A stretch of DNA of 56,960 bases from JACMMS01 sp043772865 (GTDB taxonomy: Bacteria; Pseudomonadota; Gammaproteobacteria; Burkholderiales; Methylophilaceae), in assembly GCA_043772865.1 (NCBI GenBank), contig JAYVFU010000018.1, positions 1-56,960 of the forward strand. The letters run 5' to 3'. This document shows, one piece after another, positions 26,601 through 39,100 of the stretch. How positions within the stretch are numbered: the stretch's first letter is position 1; every line of letters begins with the position of its first letter. The notes under the pieces were generated by a model. That model was given only the letters and a program-made list of their open reading frames with translations, had not been told where the DNA came from and searched no databases. The position numbers and the translations under genes are program-made.

Positions 26601-28280
26601 TTAATCTTTACCGTAAAGTTCAGCTGAACGTGTCACAAATTCATCTACAAAAATCTGCATAGCAATTGTGATATTTTTAATGCGGCTGGCTAAGTAGTTG
26701 TAGCCAAATAGCGCAGGAATCGCGACGGCCAAGCCAGCAACAGTAGCCAACAAGGCCGCCGCAATACCTGGCGCAATGGCGTTTACGTTCACGTCACCCG
26801 CTGCTGCAATAGCTGCAAAGGTAATCATCACGCCAACCACTGTACCTAACAGACCTAAGAATGGGCCTCCAGAAATTGCGATTGTCAAAAGCACCATGCC
26901 TGCGTTTTGTTTTTGTGTTTCACGAACCAAGTCTGCATCAATGGCAGCTTTAATCGCATCCATAGAAGCGCCACTCAGCGAAAGTGGCGCATCAGCATGT
27001 TGCCGTTTTTTAATTTCACGTAAACCTGCCATATAAAGTTTGTAAAGTGTGGAATTTGGGTAATTTGCACTTTTATCTAACTGCAACAAATCGTTTGCAT
27101 CTGTTTTTTGAAAGCGCGCTAAGAATTTTTTATTATCTTTATCAGTTTTTGATACTAACACTGCTTTTTGATACATCACCCAGACACTAATCACAAACAT
27201 CACAGCCAAAATACCAATCACAATTTTTGCATCTGGCGTTAAGCTATCAATTAATATTTTCAGATAATTAGGTTTTCCATCACCTTCTTCATCGCCCGCG
27301 CTTTCTGAAACCGTTAACAAAGCACTTTCAACGCCTTGGCTACTTGCGGCTAACTTGATCGCAGCAGCGCTTTTTGCATTGCTGGCAATTTGCATCTCGT
27401 CTATCTCACCAGTAAATGCCTCGCCAATTTTTATTTCTTTACTCATATCTGGGTCAGTAACAGCAGCTGTCGCTACTTGCGCGCCATCTAAATACAGATA
27501 TGCATTTCCAGCATTGATTGTAAAAGCAACATGTTGCCAAACCGCAGGTTTAAGCTCGCCGCCTGTTAACGTTGCACCGGCAATTTTTAAAGTGAGCTTT
27601 TGTGCATCTATGGTTACACTTATTGCATCACCTTGATTGTATAGGCTTGCAGTTTGCGGAAGAGCTGTCGGTTTAATCCAAGCCGACCATGTGTAGCCAG
27701 TGCTTGCATTAATTGCAGGATTGGCGGCAACCACAAGTGGCTGACCACCAAATACTGCACTCTGACCAATTAAACCTGCCTTCTGAACTGTAATAGCACC
27801 TGAAGCTTGTAAACCAGTCGCTGAGCTATCTAGCAATAGACTTGCTTCTGCAAAATGAAAACTAGCAACCGTGCCAGCAGCGTTAATTGCTTTAGCATCG
27901 CTTGTTGTAGCAGTCGCTTTTTCATTACCGTAATACACATTAAAATGTGCATCTTTATCGCCTGGTTTAATGCTTGGTAACATGACCCAAACAATGGCTA
28001 ACTCATTCACGGCGTCAAATTTTTCAATATAGTATTTAAGCTCTGTTTTGTCATCAGCAGCCAAAAAACGTAAATCTGAGCCATCTACATTGACACTTGT
28101 GAAATCAAAATTACCTGAATGTAAGCGCACGACAACTGGCACTTGGCTTGCAGATTCTGTAACGCTTTGTGGGTTAATACTGACTTTTGTATGCTTTGTC
28201 CACTCTTTGCTCCACTCCGCAAAACTAGTTAGCGGCAATAGCCCACACACAATAATCAATGACAACAATAGTCTTTTCAT
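26601..28280 (-). CDS. exbB: DUF2341-lectin-ExbB fusion proton channel
   Basis: A 559-residue fusion. A signal peptide (LLLSLIIVCGLLPLTSFAEW) leads to a DUF2341 domain (about 25-125, VPVVVRLHSGNFDFTSVNVDG, NVYYGNEKATATT). A concanavalin/LamG-like lectin domain follows (about 145-305, GYTWSAWIKPT, VAFTINAGNAYLYLDGAQVA). A membrane segment at about 350-368 leads to the MotA/TolQ/ExbB channel (about 440-550, ISGGPFLGLLGTVVGVMITF and NAIAPGIAAALLATVAGLAVAIPAL). Normal ExbB is about 240 residues and lacks the exported N-terminal half. The periplasmic lectin and DUF2341 parts could sense or bind a glycan or the exoprotein. It is followed directly by two exbD genes. Confidence 0.9.
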   Translation of the reverse strand: MKRLLLSLIIVCGLLPLTSFAEWSKEWTKHTKVSINPQSVTESASQVPVVVRLHSGNFDFTSVNVDGSDLRFLAADDKTELKYYIEKFDAVNELAIVWVMLPSIKPGDKDAHFNVYYGNEKATATTSDAKAINAAGTVASFHFAEASLLLDSSATGLQASGAITVQKAGLIGQSAVFGGQPLVVAANPAINASTGYTWSAWIKPTALPQTASLYNQGDAISVTIDAQKLTLKIAGATLTGGELKPAVWQHVAFTINAGNAYLYLDGAQVATAAVTDPDMSKEIKIGEAFTGEIDEMQIASNAKSAAAIKLAASSQGVESALLTVSESAGDEEGDGKPNYLKILIDSLTPDAKIVIGILAVMFVISVWVMYQKAVLVSKTDKDNKKFLARFQKTDANDLLQLDKSANYPNSTLYKLYMAGLREIKKRQHADAPLSLSGASMDAIKAAIDADLVRETQKQNAGMVLLTIAISGGPFLGLLGTVVGVMITFAAIAAAGDVNVNAIAPGIAAALLATVAGLAVAIPALFGYNYLASRIKNITIAMQIFVDEFVTRSAELYGKD

Positions 28281-28320
28281 ACGCCAACTTTCTAAGTTAA
28301 TTTACTCATTACTTTAATAT

Positions 28321-30036
28321 TTAAAATTCGTACCAAAAGCGCATATGGCTTGCCACGTTGCCTTTTTTTGTTGCTAAGCTATCTTTAAGCGCCACAGCTA
28401 AATCCAGATCAAAATTAACACCTTTAAACGCTTTTAATCGTAACCTCACACCAGTACCTGCAAGCTGCCTCGACTCCCCATCTATGGTTTTTAAGTTAGC
28501 AATATCGTAAAAAGTGGCTAATTTAAAATCTTGCACCCAAGCAATATTTTTCAATAATTGTGGGGTTCTAATTTCTAAAGTTGAATGAATAGCTTGGTCG
28601 CCAGAAGCTTCTGCCTCTAAGTATCCACGAACAGTATCTGCACCACCAGCAAGGTATTGCTCGTTTGAAATTAACGGCGAGCCTGAGAAAAACCCATCTA
28701 ACTTCGCATACGCTTCAAAACCACGCGGCAATGCCTGCGTTCTCTCTATCTCGGCTTTTGCGATAAAAAAGTTAGGCTTAGCACCAGCGGCACTGCCAAT
28801 GCCAGGTCTTTTCTCTGAAAACTCTTTATCATCTGCCACTAACCCACGGAGGCCGATAGTAACGCCTGTCGTAAACTGTGTACTACTGTTAGAACCTTGC
28901 CATCCACCTGAATAAGAGGCAGATAAAGGCATATAAGTAATAGGAGTGCTCAGATCAAAATTGGTAAGTGTTTGGCCGTAGTCTTTATAATCTAGACCAA
29001 GTGAGATTGAGTGATAATAGCTATCAACTGAAGGTAAAGGCTTAATCAAACGCGCACCCAAAATAGTACCGTTACCCAGAATATTAATACCGCCTACCGT
29101 TGCAACATTACTCTTAGAGTGCACGCCATATAAGGCTAACAGCAGATCGCTTTCATCAAAACGCATTAGATAATTGGCAGAAACAACCTGAACTTCGTCG
29201 ATATTTTGTGGAGACAACTGAAAACTTAATGCTAGGCTGTGGTCACGTTGCCACAAGTTATCGTAATGAATGGAGCCGCCTAAACGCCATCTGGTTGTAT
29301 CTTGGCTATAGCGATCATTCAACTCCAAGCTGGCATGAAGTGGCAACTTGTCTTCAACTTTAAGCTCAACTTCAACCGTACCAAACTCTTTACCCGCTTT
29401 TAATACTGGAGTAATACGCCTATCTGCGGTTCTATTTAAACGAGTGACATCTTGCTGAAGCGCCGGAAAGTATGGGACTTCACCCTCTTTAACCGATTGC
29501 GCTAGGTCTTTAATTCTGCCTAATGAGTAGTAATGCGAATCTTTAACTCGAAGCTTGGAAACTTTACCTTCAGTGACGTTTAATTTGACTATTTTCTTTT
29601 TAACTTCTTGCTCGGGAATATCCACCAACACTGTTAAATAGCCAGCTTGATGATAGGCTTTCTCTAAATCTTCTCGCGCTTTTTCAACATCATCAATAGT
29701 CTTTTTTTCACCCATATGGGGGTATACAGACGCTTCAATTTTAGTTTGTGGTAGCTTTGTATTTCCTTCAACCTGAAACTCCAAAATATCAAAATAATTG
29801 ACATCTTTATCTTTAGATTTTTCAGATACAGGGATTGGATTTTCAAGTGCTTTAACATCAACTTCATGTGTATTTGTTACGGCAGACTCACTATCCAATT
29901 CTTGCAACGGGGGCGGCAAAGTAATTTTTTCAGAGGCAGCACCAAGACTATCTGCCGCGTATAATGAAGTAGATTGCGCAAGCATCAGAAATGTAAAAAT
30001 AACCGTGCATGTTTTATAGTTATCCTGCTTGCGCAT
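28321..30036 (-). CDS. TpsB outer-membrane transporter (ShlB/FhaC/HMW1B family)
   Basis: A 571-residue two-partner secretion pore. A signal peptide (IFTFLMLAQSTSLYAAD) is followed by two POTRA domains, about residues 80-225 (FDILEFQVEGNTKLPQTKIE, then KIVKLNVTEGKVSKLRVKDS). The ShlB beta-barrel follows and ends in aromatic Phe (SHMRFWYEF). The loop-6 signature of the Omp85/TpsB superfamily is GGADTVRGYLEAE near residue 480. It should secrete the giant exoprotein encoded 115 bases upstream. The following ExbB-like gene starts about 40 bases later. Confidence 0.95.
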   Translation of the reverse strand: MRKQDNYKTCTVIFTFLMLAQSTSLYAADSLGAASEKITLPPPLQELDSESAVTNTHEVDVKALENPIPVSEKSKDKDVNYFDILEFQVEGNTKLPQTKIEASVYPHMGEKKTIDDVEKAREDLEKAYHQAGYLTVLVDIPEQEVKKKIVKLNVTEGKVSKLRVKDSHYYSLGRIKDLAQSVKEGEVPYFPALQQDVTRLNRTADRRITPVLKAGKEFGTVEVELKVEDKLPLHASLELNDRYSQDTTRWRLGGSIHYDNLWQRDHSLALSFQLSPQNIDEVQVVSANYLMRFDESDLLLALYGVHSKSNVATVGGINILGNGTILGARLIKPLPSVDSYYHSISLGLDYKDYGQTLTNFDLSTPITYMPLSASYSGGWQGSNSSTQFTTGVTIGLRGLVADDKEFSEKRPGIGSAAGAKPNFFIAKAEIERTQALPRGFEAYAKLDGFFSGSPLISNEQYLAGGADTVRGYLEAEASGDQAIHSTLEIRTPQLLKNIAWVQDFKLATFYDIANLKTIDGESRQLAGTGVRLRLKAFKGVNFDLDLAVALKDSLATKKGNVASHMRFWYEF

Positions 30037-30150
30037 AACGAAGTAAAGTCCTGTTTATAGAGGCTGAGAGGGGAAAGCTTACTTACCCTCCCAATTATCG
30101 CTCTATATTAATAACTTTTTGTTACAGCAAGGTTACGATGAGACTACAAA

Positions 30151-33100
30151 TCAAGGTGCACAATCTTTTTTATTCTTATCATCCTTGCATGATTTATTTG
30201 AAGTTTCTGGTTTAGTTGATGTCGTAGATTCATCGCCCAGTGAAATCACTTCCGCACTGATAACAGAGGGCAATGAAGCCAGCTTGGTATTTTGCCCAAG
30301 CTTATCAGCAGCGCCGAGTTGGTCACCTTGTTTATTGGTGCTAGATGAATCTGCAGAAGCAGGCGCATTAAAACTTATACCTGCTGAACTGACTGCTGGC
30401 ACGCCACTTGATGTACCGCCAACGGAAATATTATCTGCACCTATCACGCGTTGCGCTGCTATCAACAGGTTACCTGCAGAACGAATACCCGCATCCCCCG
30501 CATCAACGGCGCCGTTAGGAGCAATTAAATACACATTATTAATAGGCTGGTCTGGCAATGTTTTTAAGACTCCTATACCGCTACCAGAAACCACACCAGA
30601 TAAGTCAGTAAAGGTATTGCCGTTAACATCGGTTCTAATTAGTGGTGGGGGAGCAGATGTTGCCGTTTTAGAGCCTTTACCTGCTTTAATATCGCCAGTG
30701 CTAGACCAGTCTAATATATCCCCACCCGCAATAGTAAACTCGCGAGATTGCGCAACATCAATATTAGCTTTTGCAAACAAATTAATATTGCCACCTTTAA
30801 CAGTAAACATGCCTAGTCTAGAGTCTGAATTCTGACCATTTGACGACTTGGCTTTTAGTAAAGCCTCAGGGATTTTAGGCAGGCCGATCACAATACCTCC
30901 TCCTGGCGCCATTACATTTAAATCACCACCACGTTCCGTTTTAACTTGGCTGAATGCTAAATCTAACTGACCGTTATAATTATCATCTGGGAAAAGCGTT
31001 GCAATAGCGTCAAAGCCACGTTTATAGCCGCTAGAGCCAGCATTGTGGTCAATACCAGTTTGTTTCAACTCGTTAAAAAAACTAGTCTGGACAAATTGGT
31101 GCTGCAGTTGCTCATCCATTACTTTAAATTTAGCCCAAGCCGCATCATCACTCAAAGGCTCATTATCACTAACTCCAGTTACCTTTCTAACAAAGCTTGT
31201 TAAATTGCTACTGTATGATTTGCTTTTGGCAGGATCTAAATACTTAGCAATAAATGCTTTATCATCTGCCGCCGCTGCACCAACTAGCAAATTAAGACTA
31301 GCACCGGCGCCAGGTAAAAATGGATTAAGTAAATTGCCTCGCGTGACAATACCATTAGCATTACCAAGATTAATGTTATGACCAGCAGCAACATCTAAAT
31401 AACCTGGTCCACTCCAAGTAACTCCTTGAAAGTTTTCACTAAATGTACCATTTGTGTCTAAAGTAGGTGTGTAAATAAAATCACGCCCAGCTGTAATACT
31501 GCTTACATCTGAGCTACTTACATTTTGTCCCCAAACGGCTAAATCAATGATGTCACGCCCTGCAGTGATAATGGCTTTTTTGGGTAAATTTAGAGTTACG
31601 CTATTTTGGTTGTTGCCCGTGATATCTAAACCTGCGTAGATCAGGACAGACTGAGTGTCATTCTGGTGCACAGGCGTTGCAGAGTGAAATTTGTCACCTT
31701 CAGTAATATTTTTTGTAAGTATTTCACTAAATTTAAGTAAATTAAGTGACGGCTTCAGCACCGACGGAACTGTATCTGGATCCAAATCAGACATTATTAA
31801 GAACGCAGTATCAATAAATTTAAGTGAGTTACTAGTCGCTAATTCTAAATTACCATTGCTAGAAGGCAACATTGATATAGTGCGCTCTATATTTAAATCT
31901 CCACTAAGCGCTGCCACTTTAACTATTCCAGGGAAATAGTTTGCGGCATTATTAGTATCTGCCTGTGCAGATGGGTCAGCGGTACTAAACTCACCATTTT
32001 TAATACTTACGCCACTGGCGATAGATGTAAGTTTAACTGCGGTATTTGAGCTATAGGTTGAAAAAGCGCTAAAGTCCTCTTTTATTGAAGGCGCGTTGGT
32101 AGTGGACATGCCTGTGAGCGTAGGGTTGAATACGGACGTCACATCTAACTGCCCGCGTGTTGCTACATTAATGACTGCATCACCCAACGCAAATGATGTG
32201 TTAGCGTTATTAGCCCCTGCTAACAGACTTCCATCTGAACTAATATTAGCAGTTCCTTTATCCACCATGTACATGCCGCCAGTAATGTCACCAGCAGCTT
32301 TAACAGTCATATCACCACCACCATTAACAATTAGCGTACTATTTCCTGCGTTGGTACCGAATACACGGCCATTAGTTGCAATAACAGCGGATAAATCGTT
32401 AATAGTGCCGCCAGCATTGATATTGACATCACCACCACCTAATGCCCCGATATTTTCATTAAAAGTACTAAAATTTGCCCACCAACTTGTATTCAGAAAA
32501 GAAAGCGTTTTAGTTCCTTTACCTTTTTGAATAACCGTTTCAAGCCGGCCTTGGCGGAACAGCCAATCTGCAGGTAATTGTGTACTGTAAGCGCCATTGA
32601 TATTGCCTTTGCTTGCAAGTGTAATATCGCCACCATTGATAGTGTAGTTAGGCTTTAACTCCGTAGCTGGTGAAATAAAACTACCGAAGCTACTGTAGTT
32701 TGTCGTATCTGCCTCGCCTACGGTATAAATAGCAGAAGTTGCAGAACCTAAATTAAAGTTACCTCCTGTTGCAATTTCAATATCGCCTGTGCCTGTGCGT
32801 ATTAGCTTATCAGCCGCTAGAGTAAAGTCGCCTGTGCCTTGGTTATTGGTTGCCAGCACATCAGCACTATTTAAATCAGCACCTGCTGCTATGCGGTATG
32901 TCCAAGCACCGCCGTTAGTCAATACACCTGACGTGTCTGCTGTGGTAAAGCCCGCACTCATATTAGCGTTTACATTCACAGCATCCTTAGCGCGCAATGT
33001 TAGTGACCCTGGGCCTCCTGTAGGCAAATCTATATCATCTACCACAGTAATATTGCCAGTGCTGCGTACTTCATCGCCTGAGGCAACAACAAAACGTGCA

Positions 33101-36100
33101 TCAGAAACTAAACCTAGTTTAGATTTAATCGTGTCAGAATTAGCTAAGAAACTAGCATTGTCGGCTTTCATCGTTGAGATAAATGCATTATTAACAGTGG
33201 CTGTTTCATAAACTTTCACACCCTCCACCACAATACTGGCTTTATCACCTTTGACGGTAGAACCAAACGTGGTGGTAATGTTATCGCCAATGGCAATATC
33301 ATTACCAGCTTTGGAGTTATCTGTCATACCTAGACGGGGCGCACGTAATACTAATTTGCCGTCGCTACCTAAGCCTTTACCTTTAACATTAATCACACTG
33401 CCTATAGCAGCTAAAATACGACTACCAATCGAAGGTGAAGTATCGCTATCTGTAGTAGTGTTCAGAATGACTTTGCCACCATCGCCTTTAGAGCCAGCCG
33501 ATTCGGTGGCTTCTGTATTGGCTGAAGCATCTATTAGCGCGGTTTTTTCAAGCGTGATATTACCTTTACCATTACCCAGCTGCTGACCTGCATTGAGCTT
33601 AACAATGCCGCCCTTGTTGCCAGTCGCGTCAATTGTGCCAGCAACAGTCAAGTCACCGTCATCGGTAGTGAGCGTCACATTATGGGCAATAACGTTATTG
33701 CCAGCATCAATTTTTAAATCACCTTGCGCTACATGAATACTGCGACTTTGGTTAAAGTTACCGCGTTCCAACTCGACATTTAATGCTTTAAAATCAGTCA
33801 TAGTTTTGGCATTTAGCTCAAAACTGCCTTGCATAGGTAAGCCCACGCCATTGCCCACAGCCGCGATACCATTGAGCGTGCCAGCTAAGTTTGCTACACC
33901 TGCCGTGTTAATTGCGACAGCACCCGCGCCAGCACCGCCAGTGGCTGAAACATCAACCACTGCGCCTGCATCCATGCGAATATTGCCTTTGCTTGTTTGC
34001 AGGTTAATGGTTCCAGCATCGGCTAAACCTGCCACCGTACCAAGCATTTTTGCGCTACCTTGAACGTTAATTTGCGAGTCTTTAAGTAAAATTAGACTGT
34101 CATCACCTGCTACTACGCCTGCGCCGCTTGCTTTAAGCGTAACCGTGCCAGAAGGCATATCAATAATACCGCCGTGGGTAATGGTATCTGCCGCTAGCGT
34201 TAGCTTTCCACCAAGTGGTGCTTTATCCAAGATAGTGACTACCTTGTCATCTGCATCCTTTAATCTCTTAGTCTCTAAATGACCACCGACTTTGATTGTT
34301 TGATCCGACAAACCTGCTGCAGTGATACGCCCTGCATTAATATTAAGGTCACCAGATACATCTAATGTGCCTTTGGCCTCACCTACCACTTGGTTAGCTT
34401 TTAAATTTACAGTCTTAAAGCCCGCAGTAGAGAAGGTGCCTCCACCTAAACCGATTTCTTTACCGGCATTCACTTGCAAAGTGCCACTGCCTAGCGTACC
34501 TGTTGGCTTAAATTCAGCGCCATCTGGATTAGCAAATTTAACCGTATCAGCCGTCAGTGTGACCTTATCGCTTGCATTGTTATAGCCTTTAAAACCAGCT
34601 GTTTCGAGTGTTAAGCTTTTCAACTTATCATTACCCACTGCTGTAGTGCCATAAAAATTTATAGTGGTATACGATTTTAATTGGATATTGTTAGGGTTTC
34701 CTAAAGCTACCAATTTATCATTATCTAGTAATAAGCCATCTACTGTTGCAGTTGTTGTACCGAAGCTAATATTAGGTGCGCCAAGGCGAACTGCGCCACC
34801 TTGTTTGGAGCTTATTTTTGTTTCCTTATCTTCAACAAGTAAACCAACTTCAATTTTTCCATTCACACTATTTGACTTAGTTGCATCCAGAGTAATAGAC
34901 CCATCGGCCGAAATTATTGCACCAGATTGAACATCAAGCGTACCTGTGGCTCTACTTACACTCTTACGTACTAGGTCATGTTGCCCGCCTGTGCTGACTT
35001 GCAATAGAGCACCATCGCCACTACCTGCGACATCTGCATTACCTATAATCAATGCGCTATTACCATTAGTAGCTAAACCAGTAGCATTGACAGAAGTACC
35101 ACTTGCCATTGAAACAGTATCAGTAGCCGCGAGTGTGATTTCTTGCCCGGCTAAGCTTGCGCCACCTATCAATTTCACATTGCTGGCAGTGACATCTAGT
35201 TGCGTGCCCGCTGCAACGCTAGTGCGTTTACCACCAATGGTCAGACTTTCTGCACCCATGGCATTTAGCTTAGTGCTAGATAGTGTCAAATAGCCAGCTT
35301 CCGTTTCTTTACTGCCATCACCTGAAATAGCAATCTTATCTGAGCTAATATCCACCTCAGAACCGCGCGATCCTGCTGAATGTTTGCCTGTAATGCTGCC
35401 GTCTAGCACCAAATCTGTGACAGCACTAATTGCAACTCTGCCTGCATCTGCGGGTAAACGTAACCCGCTGGTTGCCGTACTATCAGCCTTAAAGAAGTTA
35501 CTTGCTAATGTGTTAGTAAACTCAGATTGGGTGCGCGCAACATCCCCTGAAGCCACTAAAAATCCACTGGAACGAGAGTCGGCTGTAATGCCTCCGAATT
35601 GTGTGCGATAACCAGAAACCAGCTTAGAGCCATTTTTATTAACTGTATTTTGCTTAGCCGTAAAATCTTGTGTACCCGCTACCGCCTTAACTGAATAACC
35701 GCCTGCTAACAAAGCATAATGGGCAGGTAGTAACACATAATTACCCGCTGGCAAGCCATTGCTACCTGAAAGATAAATGGAATCACCAGCTTTCAAAGTG
35801 CCACTGTTGTAGGATTCGCTATTACCTGCCATGTAGCCTGCTTTAAGATTTGGCATGATGGCGAATACGCCATTCGCCGCCAACACATCATCACTACCGC
35901 CAGTACCCGTGGTAAATTCCCATGCGCTTAAATCGCCACCTCCAGAAATATCGATGTTAGAGCCTACTTCGGTAGTGATTGATTTCCCATTTAAGTTAAC
36001 GGCTTTATCAGGCATGGAAGTGAAAGTTCTCTTGCGATCGGCACTGCCGTCCCCAAAATTATATGTCAAACTCTTACCATTATCTGTGGTGCCAAAAGGT

Positions 36101-39100
36101 AAAGTTTTACCTTCAGCAGAAACCGAAGTCAAACTACCATCCGTGAGCGTTAGCGTATTAGCTGCTTTAAGGTTAATCACACCAAATGGGGCACGTAGTA
36201 CGCCATCTTGGGTAATGTTATCGGCCACAACATTTAGAGTACCTAGTACTGAAAATGGCACACCACTGTCGTTACCGTGATGATGAAAGGCGATAGTTGA
36301 ATTCGCACCTACGCTACTTAGCGTATATTCACTTAAAGTAGATGGGTAGATAGTTGTTGCGCTAAAACTCATATCACCCACAGTCTTTAAACCACCTGTA
36401 GGGATAAGAATTTTTGCAGCATCTGGCAGCATTCCACGCATCTGAATATCACCAGCGCTGATAAAGTTGGCTTTCTTTACGCCTGACAAGCTCTGCTTAC
36501 CAAATAAATCAATATAATCGGCTTTTACAGTTAAGTTGCCAGTTCCAGCAACAGGGGAATTAACTGAATCATCTCCTAGCTTTTGATTGTATCCCATAGA
36601 CACATAAGACGACTCCAAAGTGGCATTTGCATTATTATCAACAATAACATTAGGGGCATCCAATGTAATTGCACCACGCATTTTAAGTGTTACAGCTTCA
36701 GATACCCTAATATTGTCACGGCTAGATAAAGCTACACTATCGAAACCTGCGCTCTCAACTTTATCAGCAGACACATAGGCTTTGCCGTTTAAGCTACTAT
36801 TGATTGCTGTACCTACATCCAACCCAGCAGGTACCACATCACCCTTTTGTTGCAGCACGATTTCACGTGGTCCAGTTGGGTAGTTAGTAAGAGAAGATGA
36901 ACTATCGGCGGGTATAAGCAATGATTTAGTAACATCCAAAGAAAAGTTACCTGACGAAACACTATTATTGCCGCCATGCGCATTCGTCGTAGCATCCCAC
37001 AATACGCCTTCACGTGCAGAAATTGCCAAACTGCCACCTTTAGACGCAACATCTTTTGCAGTAAAACCATTGCCAGATTTAATGTCAAGCATGGCGTGCG
37101 TACCTCTTAAACTAACTGTTGCACCAGTCTCTGCAACAACAGTACCTTTTTCAGCATTCAATGTAATAGTGCCAGCATCCTTAACCGTGCCAACTCTGAA
37201 GCCATTAGCATTAATATAACTATCAGTTACACCACTTACATCTAGCAGACTATTCGCCCCTAACCAGAGCGTTTGATTATTTAAGTAACCTACAACATCA
37301 TTATCAGCAGGAGCCTTACCTAAGGTCATTGAAATATTACCAGCAAGTGCAGAGACGCTACCCAATACAGTTAACTGACGATTAGCCACTAAAGTTACGC
37401 TAGCATCAGGATCTGTAATAATTGCTGAACCTAAACCTAAGCTTAAGTTACCTGCCGTTTGTGTTGTTGCAGATAAACTTAAATTAGTTGCCTTACGAGT
37501 TACTGCAGCATTGGTAGTAGGTAATAAGGCTAAATGAGAAAAATTAGTAATATCAGCACCACTTTTCTGAACCTTAAAGCCACTATTAAGCACACGCGTA
37601 AGCGCGACTGGTTCAATCCTTGCTCCGTCTTCAAGCGTCAAGCCCTCATAACCTGAAACACTGTATGAGCTAAACCCACCATTACGGAAAAAAATAGGGT
37701 CAACAAGCGTTTCCCCATTCGTACCTAATGCTTTTGAACCAATAGTGACTGAGCCAGAAGTAACCGTGAGACTACCGCCATTTTCCAACGAATCAGCACG
37801 AAGTGTTCCATTTAAGGCTAACTTACCAATGTGCGCTACATTATCATCCTGACCACCGCTGGCACTAAGATTAATATCACCACCATTTCCACCGCTCAGC
37901 TTGCCACTAGCGTTAATCCAATCACCGCCTGATGCATTAACTAAACTACCAGAATCTAAAATCACGTCTCCACCTGCTGGCGCATTTGGTTTTTTAATGA
38001 CTGACGCAGATAGCGTGACCTTTCCTCCATTAATTACAACAGCATCACTAGCAGAGAGATTTAAGTTATCGTTAACCCACTTACCACTAACATCAAGCGT
38101 GGCTTTACCTCCAACTTCAACATTTCCAGTTCTGATATCTGCGGATGTACCTGAAGCAGCTACAGCGACGTATCCAACCTTTTCTTTAGCCTGTAACGAA
38201 ATTGCTCCGCCACGTGAAGTAAGGTTGCCCTGTACATTAACCCCTCCACCAATCATAGCAATGCTACCCCCAGGGTTAGTAACAATGTTTACCCCGTCTT
38301 TAACAATTATTTGACCATCAGTTAAATACTTTAAATTGCTAAAACCTGTAGGGGTGAAGTTACTACCAAGGCGTAACGCTTTCTTTTGATCTTCAGTGAG
38401 GGCCTCTCCAAAAACTGGTACAGATGTTGCTCCAATGGAGCTATCAAACACAATATCGGAATGCAAAACATTAGTAGATGCAATGGCTATGTTCTTTAAA
38501 TCTTTGTCTAGTCCTAATTGCAGAGTAGCGCCTTTAGGTAATGAGGCCAAAGTACGTTGACGGATACCAGCAATGGTATCACCCTTTAATTTACCCTCTT
38601 GCACCATAGCAGGCGCAGCAAAAGTAACGCTACCTGCATCTTTACCTAAGCTATAACCTTTCTCTTGAACACTAACATTGTGAATACCTATATATTTTAA
38701 ATCTTTGGAAGCATTAGCTATGTCATAGCTCTCCCCATTAGAAGCTTGCAACCTAGTTTTAGTGACGGTTCCACCTATGTAATCTACCTTACCGCCTGAC
38801 ACATTAACTGTAGCACCAGGGGCAAATACAATATTTCCTTCAGACACCACTTTCACAGTACCGCCAGTGGCTAAACGCTCACCGATAGTATGGCCAATTT
38901 GTGCAACATATCCACTCACATCTGCAACCGAAGTTCCAACATCGCCATTCACACCTGTGACTCTGGAGTCTACATATACTTTAGCTTTGCTTAAAATGCC
39001 CGTGCGTTGTAAAGGCGAATCCTTTAACTCTGAAGAGCGCAATTCGGCTTGCACTACATTGCTTGCAACTGCAACTTGCGCTGCCGTCTCACCCAACCTG

